A stretch of DNA of 51,873 bases from CAMFKD01 sp964436955 (GTDB lineage: Bacteria; Chlamydiota; Chlamydiia; Chlamydiales; JAJFMA01): positions 1 to 51,873 of the forward strand of contig CAYTFC010000011.1 of assembly GCA_964436955.1 (NCBI GenBank), written 5' to 3'. The notes beneath the pieces were generated by a model that was given only the letters and a program-made list of their open reading frames with translations, made no database searches and was not told the DNA's origin. Below are positions 8,175 through 16,876 of the stretch, piece by piece (position 1 is the first letter of the stretch; every line of letters begins with the position of its first letter). A program made the position numbers and the translations under genes.

Positions 8175-8921
8175 TTAATAGAATACACGTTTTAGTGTCA
8201 AACCATGGGCAGGAGCTGTCATGCCTGCTTGTTTGCGGTCTTGGCTGGCAATAATTCTGGGCACATCATCCACAGATAATTTACCGCATCCCACATAAAC
8301 CAGCGCCCCTACCAAATTGCGCGCCATACGAAAGAGAAACGAAGAGCCCTCCACTTCGATTCTCAACCGTTTTGACTCTGGTTGTTCGATGGAAATGCGA
8401 GAAAGCGTACGCACATAACTTTCGTATTGCGAGGTCTTACGCGAATTGCAAAATGCTCGGAAATCATGTGTGCCGACCAGAAACTGTGACGCTTCACGCA
8501 TCGCCTGTATTTCTAAATGGCCAGGATAATGCCATTCCCAATGGCGTCTTAAAGGCATCTGGATACGGTCATAGCAAAGATGGTAGTGATATTCTTTGCC
8601 TAGATTATCTAATGTGGGATGAAAAGTAGGATCGGCTTCCCATAACTTAACAATGACGACACAAGATGGAGCAAGAGCCTGAATGCTTTCCCGTAATGCT
8701 TCTAACGGAAGGTTATCTCGGGGAGTGAAGAAATTAACAACTTGACCCTCAGCATGCACGCCGGTATCGGTTCTACTAGCAGCTTGAAGGATCACAGGAT
8801 GACGCAGAACCTGCTCGATCGCCAGGCGAAGGGCTTTTTCGATGGAATGGATTTGGCCATTATCCTGCCAACCGCTATAGGCGCCGCCGTCATAGGCGAC
8901 GATCATTGCCACATTTTTCAA
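8175..8921 (-). CDS. truA: tRNA pseudouridine synthase A
   Basis: TruA makes pseudouridine at positions 38-40 of the tRNA anticodon stem. The 248-residue protein has the normal length. It has the catalytic-aspartate motif ASRTDTGVHAEGQ (Asp near residue 52) and the VAYDGGAYSGWQ start typical of the family. The start is a TTG codon at 8921, one base after the stop of the MarC gene. It is preferred over the ATG at codon 6 because the MKNVAMIVAYDG form aligns with other TruA N-termini. It is last in a four-gene operon. Confidence 0.93.
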   Translation of the reverse strand: MKNVAMIVAYDGGAYSGWQDNGQIHSIEKALRLAIEQVLRHPVILQAASRTDTGVHAEGQVVNFFTPRDNLPLEALRESIQALAPSCVVIVKLWEADPTFHPTLDNLGKEYHYHLCYDRIQMPLRRHWEWHYPGHLEIQAMREASQFLVGTHDFRAFCNSRKTSQYESYVRTLSRISIEQPESKRLRIEVEGSSFLFRMARNLVGALVYVGCGKLSVDDVPRIIASQDRKQAGMTAPAHGLTLKRVFY

Positions 8922-8922
8922 G

Positions 8923-9525
8923 CTAGTGCATCGACTCGTATGTGTTCACGAATAGTTGTACGCCCTCGGCAAAGCGCTGAATAGCGAGCATCACAAGCAC
9001 CATTCCACACACCCGTTCTCCAGCAATGAGGATGTTCTTTCCTGCAATTTTCTGCAGCTCGGCGCCAAAATAAAGAATAATGGCCGAAAAAGCCCAAGCG
9101 ATAAAAATGGCAGTAGGGACTGACGTGATGGAGGGATCCATCAGCGCATATAGCATAATAGTGGCCAAAAGTGCAGGCCCCGCAGTGAGTGGCAACGCTA
9201 AGGGGACCAAACAAGGATTGTCTTCAGGTTGCAATGCGAGTCGCATACTATAAGGTCCAGGAAATAGAATCGTGATGCCCACAAGGAAAAGCACCAAACC
9301 GGAAGAGACGCGCAGAGTGATCTCTGACAGGTTTAACAATCGGAGAATTGTTTCTCCTAGTAAGTAAAAAACCACCATAAAGCCGAGAGCAATCAGCATT
9401 TCTCGCAAAATGATTCTTTTTTGACGTGCTGGCGGCATGTTGCGCAATACGGTCTGAAAAGACCCAATGTTTCCAATGGAGTCAATGATAAAAAAGAGCA
9501 CTAACGTTGTAGAAATTAATGACAT
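8923..9525 (-). CDS. MarC family inner-membrane protein
   Basis: This 200-residue protein has about six membrane segments and the MarC layout: FFIIDSIGNIGSF near the start (family NPxGxxP-like region), a hydrophilic QPEDNPCLVPLALPLTAGPAL loop (shown here in parts: EDNPCLVPLALPL, TAGPALL), and a hydrophobic C-terminus. The function of MarC is unsettled; the name came from an antibiotic-resistance locus that does not need it. AAGGA precedes the ATG. It is paralogous to the gene immediately upstream (9535-10125). Confidence 0.85.
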   Translation of the reverse strand: MSLISTTLVLFFIIDSIGNIGSFQTVLRNMPPARQKRIILREMLIALGFMVVFYLLGETILRLLNLSEITLRVSSGLVLFLVGITILFPGPYSMRLALQPEDNPCLVPLALPLTAGPALLATIMLYALMDPSITSVPTAIFIAWAFSAIILYFGAELQKIAGKNILIAGERVCGMVLVMLAIQRFAEGVQLFVNTYESMH

Positions 9526-9534
9526 AATAAATCC

Positions 9535-10125
9535 TTATAGACCTCTTAAAAAGAGACCAGCGCCCTTCACAATCAATTCAACAGAGATCATTAGCAACAC
9601 AAGACCCATCAGTTGCTCTAGAGCATACAGACCACGCTTGCCAAATGCCTTCAGTAGGTAAGGTGCAGTGAGCATAACCGCAAAAACTCCGGTCCACGCG
9701 ATCAATATTGCGCCGGTCATTTCAATGGTACTATCCAATTTCTTGGCATTGATCATAATGTACGTAAGCAACCCGGCCCCGGAAAGTAGTGGGGTTGCAA
9801 TGGGTACTAAATAAGGCTCTTGGCGCGTTTGGATGGTAGTTTCTTCTTCGGAGTGGTGAGGGAAAATCATTCCTATGCCCACCAAACCCATCAATACGCC
9901 ACCACAAAGGCTTAATGAATAATCTTTGATTCCTAATGCATCTAGGAAAGGCTCTCCAAGAAATTGGAAAAATAGAGCCAAAAGAAGGGCAAACACTGTT
10001 TCGCGTAACAGGATTTGTCTCTGACGGCGAAAATCAAAATCCTTTACCAGTGCAAGAACGGCAGGCGCATTTCCGATAGGGTTAGTGATGATAAAAAGTG
10101 AGAAAGCCAGTTCAAAAATATTCAC
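9535..10125 (-). CDS. MarC family inner-membrane protein, second copy
   Basis: The 196-residue MarC protein shows the family motif NPIGNAPAVLAL (residues 15-26) more clearly than its neighbour, followed by YLVPIATPLLSGAGLL around residue 100. It has about six membrane segments. The start is GTG at 10125, one base after the stop of the preceding gene, and the next MarC gene begins nine bases after its stop. The tandem arrangement suggests an old duplication and perhaps a heteromeric complex. Confidence 0.85.
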   Translation of the reverse strand: MNIFELAFSLFIITNPIGNAPAVLALVKDFDFRRQRQILLRETVFALLLALFFQFLGEPFLDALGIKDYSLSLCGGVLMGLVGIGMIFPHHSEEETTIQTRQEPYLVPIATPLLSGAGLLTYIMINAKKLDSTIEMTGAILIAWTGVFAVMLTAPYLLKAFGKRGLYALEQLMGLVLLMISVELIVKGAGLFLRGL

Positions 10126-10126
10126 A

Positions 10127-10639
10127 CTATACCCATTGTCTTATCAGATCACCGACTCCATTTCCGCTGGCGATCGCGTCATTCACTTTTTGCTCCTTAG
10201 ATGCTGATTCAATGTCGATAGCCAAAGCCCCAGCAACACCTAAAAAAGCGCCTAGTACAAAGGCTGCTTTTAGCGAAAAGCTCGCAATAATCATAGCAAA
10301 TAAAGCACATGCAATGCGCACAGCAGGATTTTCCCTAAGAAACTTCCAAGCTTTTTCGCTTAACTCATCTAGGAAACGCGTTTGAGAAGAATTATAGGTC
10401 TTTGTAATATTAATGACAAGGCGAGTGGCCAGCATTCCGCAGGCATACCCGAAGAATGCCCCTGCCAGGGCAAAGCCCAACTGCTGCAGTGCATAGCCAA
10501 TAGCCCCTGGTATGGCAGAGTTGCCGGCACAGTCGAAGGATACTGTGCGAAAGAAATCTAAGGTGGCAGACTTTTGAGTCGATTTTTTAGGGTTGGTTGT
10601 TGGGTTTGATCCCGTGTCGCCAATGATTGGTAGTTGCAT
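10127..10639 (-). CDS. hypothetical membrane protein, first in the MarC-truA operon
   Basis: The 170-residue protein has a polar N-terminus of about 40 residues and two hydrophobic regions: about 45-75 (rich in Ala/Gly) and a long bilobed stretch at about 105-145 following LRENPAVRIA. No family was recognised. The AAGGAG site seven bases before ATG supports the start. The 'NP..' followed by a bilobed hydrophobic pair resembles the third hydrophobic region of the paralogous proteins at 12804-17629, but that link is only a suggestion. Confidence 0.7.
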   Translation of the reverse strand: MQLPIIGDTGSNPTTNPKKSTQKSATLDFFRTVSFDCAGNSAIPGAIGYALQQLGFALAGAFFGYACGMLATRLVINITKTYNSSQTRFLDELSEKAWKFLRENPAVRIACALFAMIIASFSLKAAFVLGAFLGVAGALAIDIESASKEQKVNDAIASGNGVGDLIRQWV

Positions 10640-11053
10640 GGGAGATCTCCTTGTAGCATGTCATATAAGGTGGCGCATGCTAGCAGAAGAGATCATTAAA
10701 ATTAAAACTCACTTGCCACCTACAGTGCTGCCGCTTCGGCGAAGCGGCATAGGCAGAGCTTTTAAACCGATTGCGATATACCACGCGCGGCTTGAAATGG
10801 TGATTTGGACCGTGCGAAAGCCCGTACGCGTTAAACTAATTCTGACTTTTTTGAAGTCTATTGGGCTAACTTTTCCCATTACGGAGACAAGCTAGCGACG
10901 CTGTAGTTATGGTGGCGGTGCCTGTCCTCAGGCACCGAAATTTGAAGTCCATTGGGCAAACCTATGGTAAGTAACTTTTAGATTTCGCGGTCTGGGGACA
11001 GACCGCGCCACCCCATTAAAGACGTCGCCAAGCCTTAAACTCATGGGACCAAA
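10640..11053. repeat. non-coding region with three GC-rich hairpins
   Basis: No gene was seen. There are three inverted repeats: CCGCTTCGGCGAAGCGG (about 10731-10747, the same core as the element at 56-141), CGGTGCCTG..CAGGCACCG (about 10916-10937, also seen at about 48793-48814), and GCGGTCTGGGGACAGACCGC (about 10987-11006). Two degenerate copies of 'GAAGTCTATTGGGCTAAC' lie at about 10854 and 10943. Confidence 0.6.
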
Positions 11054-12436
11054 TCATCTTGGCAACATGTTGGCCAGTATGGCGCAATTGAACGAGCGCG
11101 TGACCGAGTGTGCTAATATTCTTAAACCGCCCGAAAGTTGTGACCCATAATGAACTAGTCCGGCTGTCATTGCGCCTATTTTCATGGGTTCGAGCGATGC
11201 AAAAACCGAACCCATGAAACCGCTAAAATTGCCTTGATCAAGATGCCTATAGCCCTCTACCCATTTACCGACCATATGTGGGATAGCGAAGAGGCCAAAA
11301 GCACCATAAATACCATAGTAACCAATTCCACCAAGAGCAGTCCCAATAGACTCCGGTAGCATTCCCATATGGAAACTGGTGGCTAGAGTATAGATACTCG
11401 TCTTAAACCCTTCTTTACGCCCTCTCATGAAAGCGCTTCCTAAATTGAGTGCTAAGAGCGCAGGACCGATTGTAGGCATTACCCATTCTTGAACCCCCCA
11501 ATAGCCATAGCCCAATATAGAGCTATTACCTATCCAACTGCTAGCAGCTGAGCTAGCTGCTGCAGCGTCACAGAATCCGGTAGCATTATCCAAAGATTGT
11601 CCCATAACATTTTGAGCAAATCCGTTGGGTCCCTCAAAGACCGTCGCATAACGCGCTCCGAGGGCTGTTAGGGCTCCAAGAGTAGCTATTGTTGACGCGA
11701 AAGCTATACCAACAAGCGCCCATTTAACTTTTGAACGATGTCCGGCCACTTGTATGGCATCTGAACGTAGGTGGCTTGTCCGTTTCAGAACTTTGCTATT
11801 GGCTTGAGCCCCTACCAGTGATGCTTCAAGTCCTCGTTTTACATTTAAGTAAGTGTTTAGTTGACTACTGTTTGCGTATAAGGCTGTCAACATTTCGCCA
11901 CGTTGAGTGTCGCTGCTAATGTAAGGGCGTAGAGAAGCCAAATTTTCCGCTGTTGAGCCTTTTGACCATTGTCCTAACTGGTGGGCTGTAACAGTTGGGT
12001 TGCTGAAGATGCCTTGCCAAGCACTTTTATGTTTCTTGTTTGGTGCATTTGTCCAGAAGACCTCTTCCTCATCCTTTAAGGCGGCCTTTGCCCCTTGTAC
12101 AATACCATCGTTGAGAGACTCACTAGTATTAGCAGATGATGTAAACAGCCAAGGGATTTGTGGTAGCGTTGTCAATATTTTGTATCCGTTACGTATCATT
12201 CCCTCTCCGGCCATCAATATTTGCCCCGGAAAAAAAAAGCTGAAGGCCATTTTCATAGGAGTTAGAATCCTATGAGGGGGCGTAACTCCTAACACCATGC
12301 CAGCCAGCGTATTTCCACCTACTTCCTTCGTTTTTGTGTATGCATCAGACAGGATGCCGCCAAGCCCTGATGAAACAATAGGTGAGGTTGGTTGAAAGAG
12401 GCTCCATAAAATTGAAGCGGTACTAATGTTTGTCAT
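11054..12436 (-). CDS. large hydrophobic protein of unknown function, first of the cluster
   Basis: The 460-residue protein has several hydrophobic helices rich in Gly, Ala and Ser, in three regions: about 60-95, a bilobed pair near 237-265 just after RSKVKWALVG, and about 320-400. Polar linkers separate them. There is no signal peptide. No family was recognised. RSKVKWALVG followed by a bilobed hydrophobic pair resembles the conserved third region of the smaller paralogues to its right, and the overall plan resembles the protein at 28261, so it may be a distant, longer member. AAGGAG lies 11 bases before the ATG. A candidate for a secreted or host-membrane-inserted protein. Confidence 0.7.
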   Translation of the reverse strand: MTNISTASILWSLFQPTSPIVSSGLGGILSDAYTKTKEVGGNTLAGMVLGVTPPHRILTPMKMAFSFFFPGQILMAGEGMIRNGYKILTTLPQIPWLFTSSANTSESLNDGIVQGAKAALKDEEEVFWTNAPNKKHKSAWQGIFSNPTVTAHQLGQWSKGSTAENLASLRPYISSDTQRGEMLTALYANSSQLNTYLNVKRGLEASLVGAQANSKVLKRTSHLRSDAIQVAGHRSKVKWALVGIAFASTIATLGALTALGARYATVFEGPNGFAQNVMGQSLDNATGFCDAAAASSAASSWIGNSSILGYGYWGVQEWVMPTIGPALLALNLGSAFMRGRKEGFKTSIYTLATSFHMGMLPESIGTALGGIGYYGIYGAFGLFAIPHMVGKWVEGYRHLDQGNFSGFMGSVFASLEPMKIGAMTAGLVHYGSQLSGGLRILAHSVTRSFNCAILANMLPR

Positions 12437-12803
12437 TTTGTCTTGATCTCCTTTACCAGCGATCGAAATTCCGGAGGTTATATCATTGATCTACCTTACA
12501 TTCAACGCTTAAAAGGCTTAGTTTCTCTAAAGATCATATCAAGATCTAGCAAAGCTGAATGGCAGATAGGGGTTTATATCACGTGCAAGGTATTGAGGTA
12601 GAGCCGTTTTGTGGCTAAGTTCCCGTTTACACATGCTCTACGATGTCATTGTGTCCGTATAGTAAAGAGGTTAATGCGATATTAACTAGGGCTTAACTTC
12701 ACACAAATACCGCTTTAGTAAGATGGTGGGTAAGAATTCGCATGGACACTAAACAAGTCCTCGATTTCCATACAACAAACATAACGTTTTGGAGGTTCTT
12801 ACT
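12437..12803. other. divergent intergenic region between two hydrophobic-protein genes
   Basis: About 370 bases hold the promoters of the divergent genes at 12436 (leftward) and 12804 (rightward). No full consensus promoter was found. A strong GGAGG site at 12791-12795 serves the rightward gene. No repeat of the window's families was seen. Confidence 0.4.
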
Positions 12804-13619
12804 ATGGTTAACTTTAATCCTGAATGCAAAAACACATTCTCTATGGGTACAGCGACAGCAAACAGCATCGATAGCTGGAGTAAGTATGGTGGCGCATCGG
12901 GCTTTGTTATGTCCCGTGCTGTTGCTTTCGGATCTATGATTACGGTTATCGGTGGAGATGGTCTTGGAAACTTAGCAATAGGAGTTATCAAGCTGGTAGC
13001 TGCTGCAATTCTTCGCGGTGGTGATGTTGTTGGTGGTATTGTTAAACCTAACATTGATCTTGGTAAGAAGTTAGGAATGACTAATTACACAGCTCCTCAA
13101 GGTGTTCAGCATATCACTAAGGCTGTAACTTCACTGCTAGCGATTCCGTTGGCTGTTTATGGCTTACTTGTGCCAACACATACTGCTGCAGCGTACCGTG
13201 GTCTTGGCTTAACTGCTGATAGTCAACAAAAAGGCTTCATCGGTCGCATGACTAGCAAGGGTAAAAATTTAGCATCTGCTTGCGTTAAAAAACCTTACAA
13301 TGCTGCTAAAAGCGTTGGTAAGGGTACTATTAATTACGTTTGTAACAACCCTAAAAAAGTGGCCGCAGTTGCAGTTTCTGCGATTGCGTTATTCGTAGCA
13401 GGTAAGTATACTGAGACGGGCGCTAATGTGGCTTCATCTATTAGCGATACTGTTGGACCATGGCTCACTAGTGCTGGAACGTACGCTAACAGCTGGACAC
13501 CTACTGTAGTAAGCAATTTTGCTACCTCAGTTAGTGGTTTTGCTACTTCAGTTAGCGGTATTGCTACTAGCGTGTTCTGCAGTCTTCCTGTGTTGGGAAG
13601 AATGTGTGCAGCCGAGTAA
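12804..13619 (+). CDS. hydrophobic paralogue family protein 1 (Inc-like candidate)
   Basis: The 271-residue protein shares the cluster's plan. There is a short polar N-terminus, hydrophobic region one (about 28-60), a linker with LGMTNYTAP, hydrophobic region two (about 100-125), a basic linker of about 50 residues, the NNPKKVAAVA motif leading into hydrophobic region three (about 177-203), and a Ser/Thr-rich tail with short GFATSVSG repeats. LG(M/I)-x-x-YTAP and NNPK are shared with the next gene, which shows direct paralogy. ATG 12804 is chosen because GGAGG lies eight bases upstream. The bilobed hydrophobic pairs recall chlamydial inclusion-membrane proteins. The function is unknown. Confidence 0.75.
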   Translation: MVNFNPECKNTFSMGTATANSIDSWSKYGGASGFVMSRAVAFGSMITVIGGDGLGNLAIGVIKLVAAAILRGGDVVGGIVKPNIDLGKKLGMTNYTAPQGVQHITKAVTSLLAIPLAVYGLLVPTHTAAAYRGLGLTADSQQKGFIGRMTSKGKNLASACVKKPYNAAKSVGKGTINYVCNNPKKVAAVAVSAIALFVAGKYTETGANVASSISDTVGPWLTSAGTYANSWTPTVVSNFATSVSGFATSVSGIATSVFCSLPVLGRMCAAE

Positions 13620-13630
13620 TAACTACTAAC

Positions 13631-13671
13631 CTAACAACTCACCGCCTAGGTGGGTGAGTTGTTAGATTTTG
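13631..13671 (+). terminator. strong hairpin terminator
   Basis: A thirteen-base stem (CTAACAACTCACC with GGTGAGTTGTTAG) is followed by ATTTT. It lies 12 bases after the stop of the gene at 12804 and separates it from the next paralogue. Confidence 0.75.
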
Positions 13672-13719
13672 GAATTTCACACCTCGCAAACTACTATGTA
13701 TTTTTAGGAGTCTCACAAT

Positions 13720-14871
13720 ATGGGCAATGCAATTAATATATCCTCGCAAGACCTGAAGCCTGCTGATTGGGCTATGGAAGGTGTAAATAGTCTTGCTAAA
13801 TCTGATAGCTTGGTGAAGAGATGGGTTCTGTCGCCCGTAGCTGCTGAGCTTTCTTCCTTACCAGTGGCTGGTGGTGCGCTTATTCATTTAGGGGCAGGAT
13901 GCTCCAAGGCTGCAGTAGCATTAGTTATTAGTGTATTAGAAATAGGTTTAGCCATTTTTGGTCATAACGATGACATTGCGAATCGGTTAGGGATTAGCCA
14001 CTATACTGCTCCAGAAGCTGCGCATCACTTTTCGCAAGCCGCAGGTGGATCTGTCATGACAGTGCTTCTCTTGCTCGGTGGCTGGACATCTCAAAAAAGC
14101 TTAGTGGATTTAAGTCGATTCTTAGGCGTATCTAAATCTCCGCAGGACATCAAGTCTTTCTGGGAACGTCTGCATTCAGCTGCTGTAAATAACCCTAAAA
14201 CTGCGCTAGCTATCGCTGGGGGCACAATTGGTGCTGCTGGTTTGGCTTATTATTCTGGAGCGCCTCAAGCTGCAGTATCCAGCACCTATAATGCTGCTGG
14301 CGATACTCTTAATTGGATGGGAAGTTGGTTTGCATCACCAATCACACCCGAACCCGTACAACCATTCCGCGGTGCGACTACTATGTCTAAACTATGGGCT
14401 TCTGGAATAAGTACAACAAACGACAAGGCGCTGTGGGAGACTCACTGGACTTCTGAAACAAGTACAATTGACGACAAGGCGCAATGGGAGGCTCACTGGG
14501 CTGCGCAAAACCCAATCCCGGCTAGCGCGTCCTCAACAGCGACGCAAAGCCCAAGCCCAATCCCGGCTAGCGCGTCCTCAACAACGACGAAAAGCCCAAG
14601 CCCAATCCCGGCTAGCGCGTCCTCAACAACGACGAAAAGCCCAAGCCCAATCCCGGCTAGCGCGTCCTCAACAGCGACGCAAAGCCCAAGCGATTCTGCC
14701 CCATCCAAGGACTCAATACCTGGCGATGAGGTAAAAGTAGCTAATAGCAATGCTGGTGGCCCTTTGCCCACGGTACCTACTTTTGCGGAAGCCGCAAACG
14801 TGGATCCAAAGAGCCCTCTGGGAAAAATAATAAATTCAGCGGGAGGCTGGGTTGCTGGCAGAATTGCGTAA
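13720..14871 (+). CDS. hydrophobic paralogue family protein 2 with S/T/P repeat tail
   Basis: The 383-residue protein has the same plan as protein 1. Hydrophobic region one is about 48-88, LGISHYTAP about 90-98, region two about 105-125, NNPKTALAIAGG leads to region three (about 158-180), and a long polar tail follows. The tail holds a 17-residue duplication (DKALWETHW / DKAQWEAHW) and four 15-residue repeats of the form IPASASSTxTxSPSP. AGGAG precedes the ATG. Its closest relative in the window is the gene at 12804. A surface-exposed or secreted tail is likely, because such Ser/Thr/Pro stretches are usually extended. The function is unknown. Confidence 0.78.
   Translation: MGNAINISSQDLKPADWAMEGVNSLAKSDSLVKRWVLSPVAAELSSLPVAGGALIHLGAGCSKAAVALVISVLEIGLAIFGHNDDIANRLGISHYTAPEAAHHFSQAAGGSVMTVLLLLGGWTSQKSLVDLSRFLGVSKSPQDIKSFWERLHSAAVNNPKTALAIAGGTIGAAGLAYYSGAPQAAVSSTYNAAGDTLNWMGSWFASPITPEPVQPFRGATTMSKLWASGISTTNDKALWETHWTSETSTIDDKAQWEAHWAAQNPIPASASSTATQSPSPIPASASSTTTKSPSPIPASASSTTTKSPSPIPASASSTATQSPSDSAPSKDSIPGDEVKVANSNAGGPLPTVPTFAEAANVDPKSPLGKIINSAGGWVAGRIA
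14515..14694 (+). repeat. four tandem 45-bp repeats inside the gene
   Basis: Four units of 45 bases (14515, 14560, 14605, 14650) encode IPASASSTATQSPSP-like peptides. Units 2 and 3 are identical, and units 1 and 4 share the ATQ variant, so the array probably grew by unequal exchange or slippage. The copy number may vary between strains. Confidence 0.9.
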
Positions 14872-14910
14872 AAGTTTAAATAGAATTACATTGTGAGTGT
14901 GGAAATCGGA

Positions 14911-14942
14911 AAGCTGAACTCTTTGGAGTTCAGCTTTCTTTA
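14911..14942 (+). terminator. rho-independent terminator
   Basis: An eleven-base stem (AAGCTGAACTC/GAGTTCAGCTT) is followed by a T-rich TTCTTTATT tail. It lies 40 bases after the stop of the gene at 13720. Confidence 0.7.
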
Positions 14943-14994
14943 TTAATCCTAAACTTTAGTCATGTTATAGTGGAGTTTATAGCAGGTAGTAAAC

Positions 14995-15684
14995 ATGACA
15001 GACAAAATTAAAACAGTTTTTTTCCCCCCCGTCGATGCATCCCAAGCGATGAGTAACTGGATTGAAAAGCCAGACCAATGGCTTAAGTCATTGGAGAAAT
15101 CTCCGAAAACAGTGTCCAAATTGGTGTGTGCATTAGATAGCGTGATCATTCCCCTAGCTAGGGGCATCATTGGTAGTTTTGCAGCAGCTTTGGACTGTTA
15201 CTATCAAGGGACATGGTGTGTTCTTAAGTTAGCGGTCATGACTACGAAATCAGCCGTTCAGGTGGTTACTTTCGATAAGTATGGAAAGTTCTGCGAAAAA
15301 GTAAGTTACAAGGAAGTTGGCACTCACTTTGTCAAATGCCTGGAATATTTTGTAGCCATCTTTGGAGCTCCAATCACAGAAATGTTAGTTTTCGTAAGGA
15401 TTGCTGACAAAGAACATCTTGTTAAAACGTATCGTCAGCGAGACCTTATTGTTGGTTCAAAGACTAAATTTGAAGCCGTTTTAGACCAGGTTCACGAGGC
15501 TGGTGAGTTTACTCTTTCCCAAATTAAGCAAGGCAAACAAGTCATTCTCAATCGAATCAGTGAAGGCAAAGAGTTTGTGTTGAGCCATCCTGTTAAAGCC
15601 GGCATAGGAGGGGCGGTTGCTCTAACCGCATTGTCTGGTTTGAATGTCACTCTTCAGCAACTAGGTCATCCACAAAACCTCTAA
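14995..15684 (+). CDS. hydrophobic paralogue family protein 3
   Basis: The 229-residue protein keeps the cluster plan in shorter form. Region one is about 42-85, region two about 105-130 (the H-x6-E-Y-F-V-A-I-F-G-A-P segment matches the H-x6-G pattern of the others), and a charged linker of about 60 residues leads to SHPVKAGIGGAVALTALSG (region three, about 198-218). It has almost no tail. Its last 38 bases overlap the end of the convergent gene at 15647-16792. The function is unknown; an Inc-like membrane protein is the working idea. Confidence 0.7.
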   Translation: MTDKIKTVFFPPVDASQAMSNWIEKPDQWLKSLEKSPKTVSKLVCALDSVIIPLARGIIGSFAAALDCYYQGTWCVLKLAVMTTKSAVQVVTFDKYGKFCEKVSYKEVGTHFVKCLEYFVAIFGAPITEMLVFVRIADKEHLVKTYRQRDLIVGSKTKFEAVLDQVHEAGEFTLSQIKQGKQVILNRISEGKEFVLSHPVKAGIGGAVALTALSGLNVTLQQLGHPQNL

Positions 15685-16792
15685 CATTATTAGCTATAGC
15701 TTTTGCTACGTCCACAATCTCTGCATTTTCCCAAAGGGCAGCTATGTTAGTCGTTGCCTTAGTAAGGGGGTGCTCGATGCCATAGGGCGAAAGCACGGGT
15801 GCAACTGAAGGTGTTGGCTGGGGCGTGCAGGGAGTAAACGAAGGAAGGGGGCTAGGGCCCACTACGTGATCGATCACTTTGAGGGAGTGCGCTGCGCATT
15901 GACCAACAAAAGGAGTAGATTTGTCTTCTTCCTTTGCATCATTCGTTACGCTAGGAACCGGTGAGACGGTGCTGACAGGAGTGGGTGAGGAAGTGGCACC
16001 GACTTCAGTCTCCATTTCTTCTATGTTTTTACTTGTATCTTCAAGAAAACTCGGTAGTTGAGGTAAGACTTCTTCTTTCGGTGTGGAAGGAAGCTGAGGC
16101 TGGCTTGTATACCAGCTGTAGATGCTTGAGGTGAGCGTGCGTTCTTTACAATACAGGCCATACCATGCTTGATGTAATGCAAATCCTCCGGCAGCTAACG
16201 CAATTACATGCGGTGTGTAGTGTATTGCTTTACGCACGCAATTTCGGAAGTGAGCTTTGGTTGCTTTGACCATTTCCTTGGCAACCTTATCGCGATGCTT
16301 GATGACATAAATGCATTTACGCTTAAGAGTTTTTTGAGCGTCTATTTTTGCCCAAATACTTCCCAGAGCAATGTTCGACGAAGAATTAGGAGCAATGGAT
16401 GTTTGATTGAGTATGTAAAGGGCAATATCGCAGTTAACAGTGCATGTTAGGGGAATCACGAATATCATAGGCACGCCTCCGGTGGCGCGTGCCAGATGTT
16501 CTTTTATGATGCTCAGTGTTACCTCTGGAACAAGATCGATTGATTTGGCGCTGATCAACCAGACAGGCTGTCTTACGACAACGGCGGCTCCCTTACTGAT
16601 CACTAGGGCGGTGTGTGTCATCGTATCAAAAATCTGTGTAAAGAAAGTCAAAAAGGGAAGAAGGGTGCGTGCTCCCAAGGCTGAAAATCCGCCGATTTGC
16701 TTCCTGGATTGCCCTAACTTAAGTGTAGCTACGGCTACGGTTAATGATTGCTTTTCTGTGAAAAAAGATGATGAATTAAGAGCTTCCAACAT
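15647..16792 (-). CDS. hydrophobic paralogue family protein 4 with Pro-rich tail
   Basis: The 381-residue protein has region one at about 38-70, region two in the segment IIKEHLARATGGVPMIFVIP (about 92-118), a basic linker, and region three after CVRKAIHYTPHVIALAAGG (about 188-215). A Pro/Ser/Thr-rich tail of about 165 residues follows. The IIxEHxxRAxG pattern and the following hydrophobic stretch closely match the gene at 16877, so these two form a pair just as 12804 and 13720 do. TTGGAGAG precedes the ATG. The last 38 bases overlap the convergent gene at 14995. Confidence 0.72.
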   Translation of the reverse strand: MLEALNSSSFFTEKQSLTVAVATLKLGQSRKQIGGFSALGARTLLPFLTFFTQIFDTMTHTALVISKGAAVVVRQPVWLISAKSIDLVPEVTLSIIKEHLARATGGVPMIFVIPLTCTVNCDIALYILNQTSIAPNSSSNIALGSIWAKIDAQKTLKRKCIYVIKHRDKVAKEMVKATKAHFRNCVRKAIHYTPHVIALAAGGFALHQAWYGLYCKERTLTSSIYSWYTSQPQLPSTPKEEVLPQLPSFLEDTSKNIEEMETEVGATSSPTPVSTVSPVPSVTNDAKEEDKSTPFVGQCAAHSLKVIDHVVGPSPLPSFTPCTPQPTPSVAPVLSPYGIEHPLTKATTNIAALWENAEIVDVAKAIANNVRGFVDDLVAEE

Positions 16793-16801
16793 GAACTCTC
16801 C

Positions 16802-16839
16802 AAAAAAAGTAGGGGATTGAGATGAAATCTCAATCCCCT
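16802..16839 (-). terminator. rho-independent terminator for the gene at 16877
   Basis: Read leftward, a thirteen-base perfect stem (AGGGGATTGAGAT/ATCTCAATCCCCT) is followed by seven T. It lies between the 3' end of 16877 and the ribosome-binding site of the gene starting at 16792, so transcription of the two is separated. Confidence 0.75.
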
Positions 16840-16876
16840 ATCTAGAGTTCACAGAAAATAGTTAAGAAAAAGACTA

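Noticed and set aside
14468..14734. 88-residue Arg/Ser-rich repeated frame, and an opposite-strand repeat frame at 14493-14771
   Set aside because: Both are other-frame readings of the 45-bp repeats in the gene at 13720.
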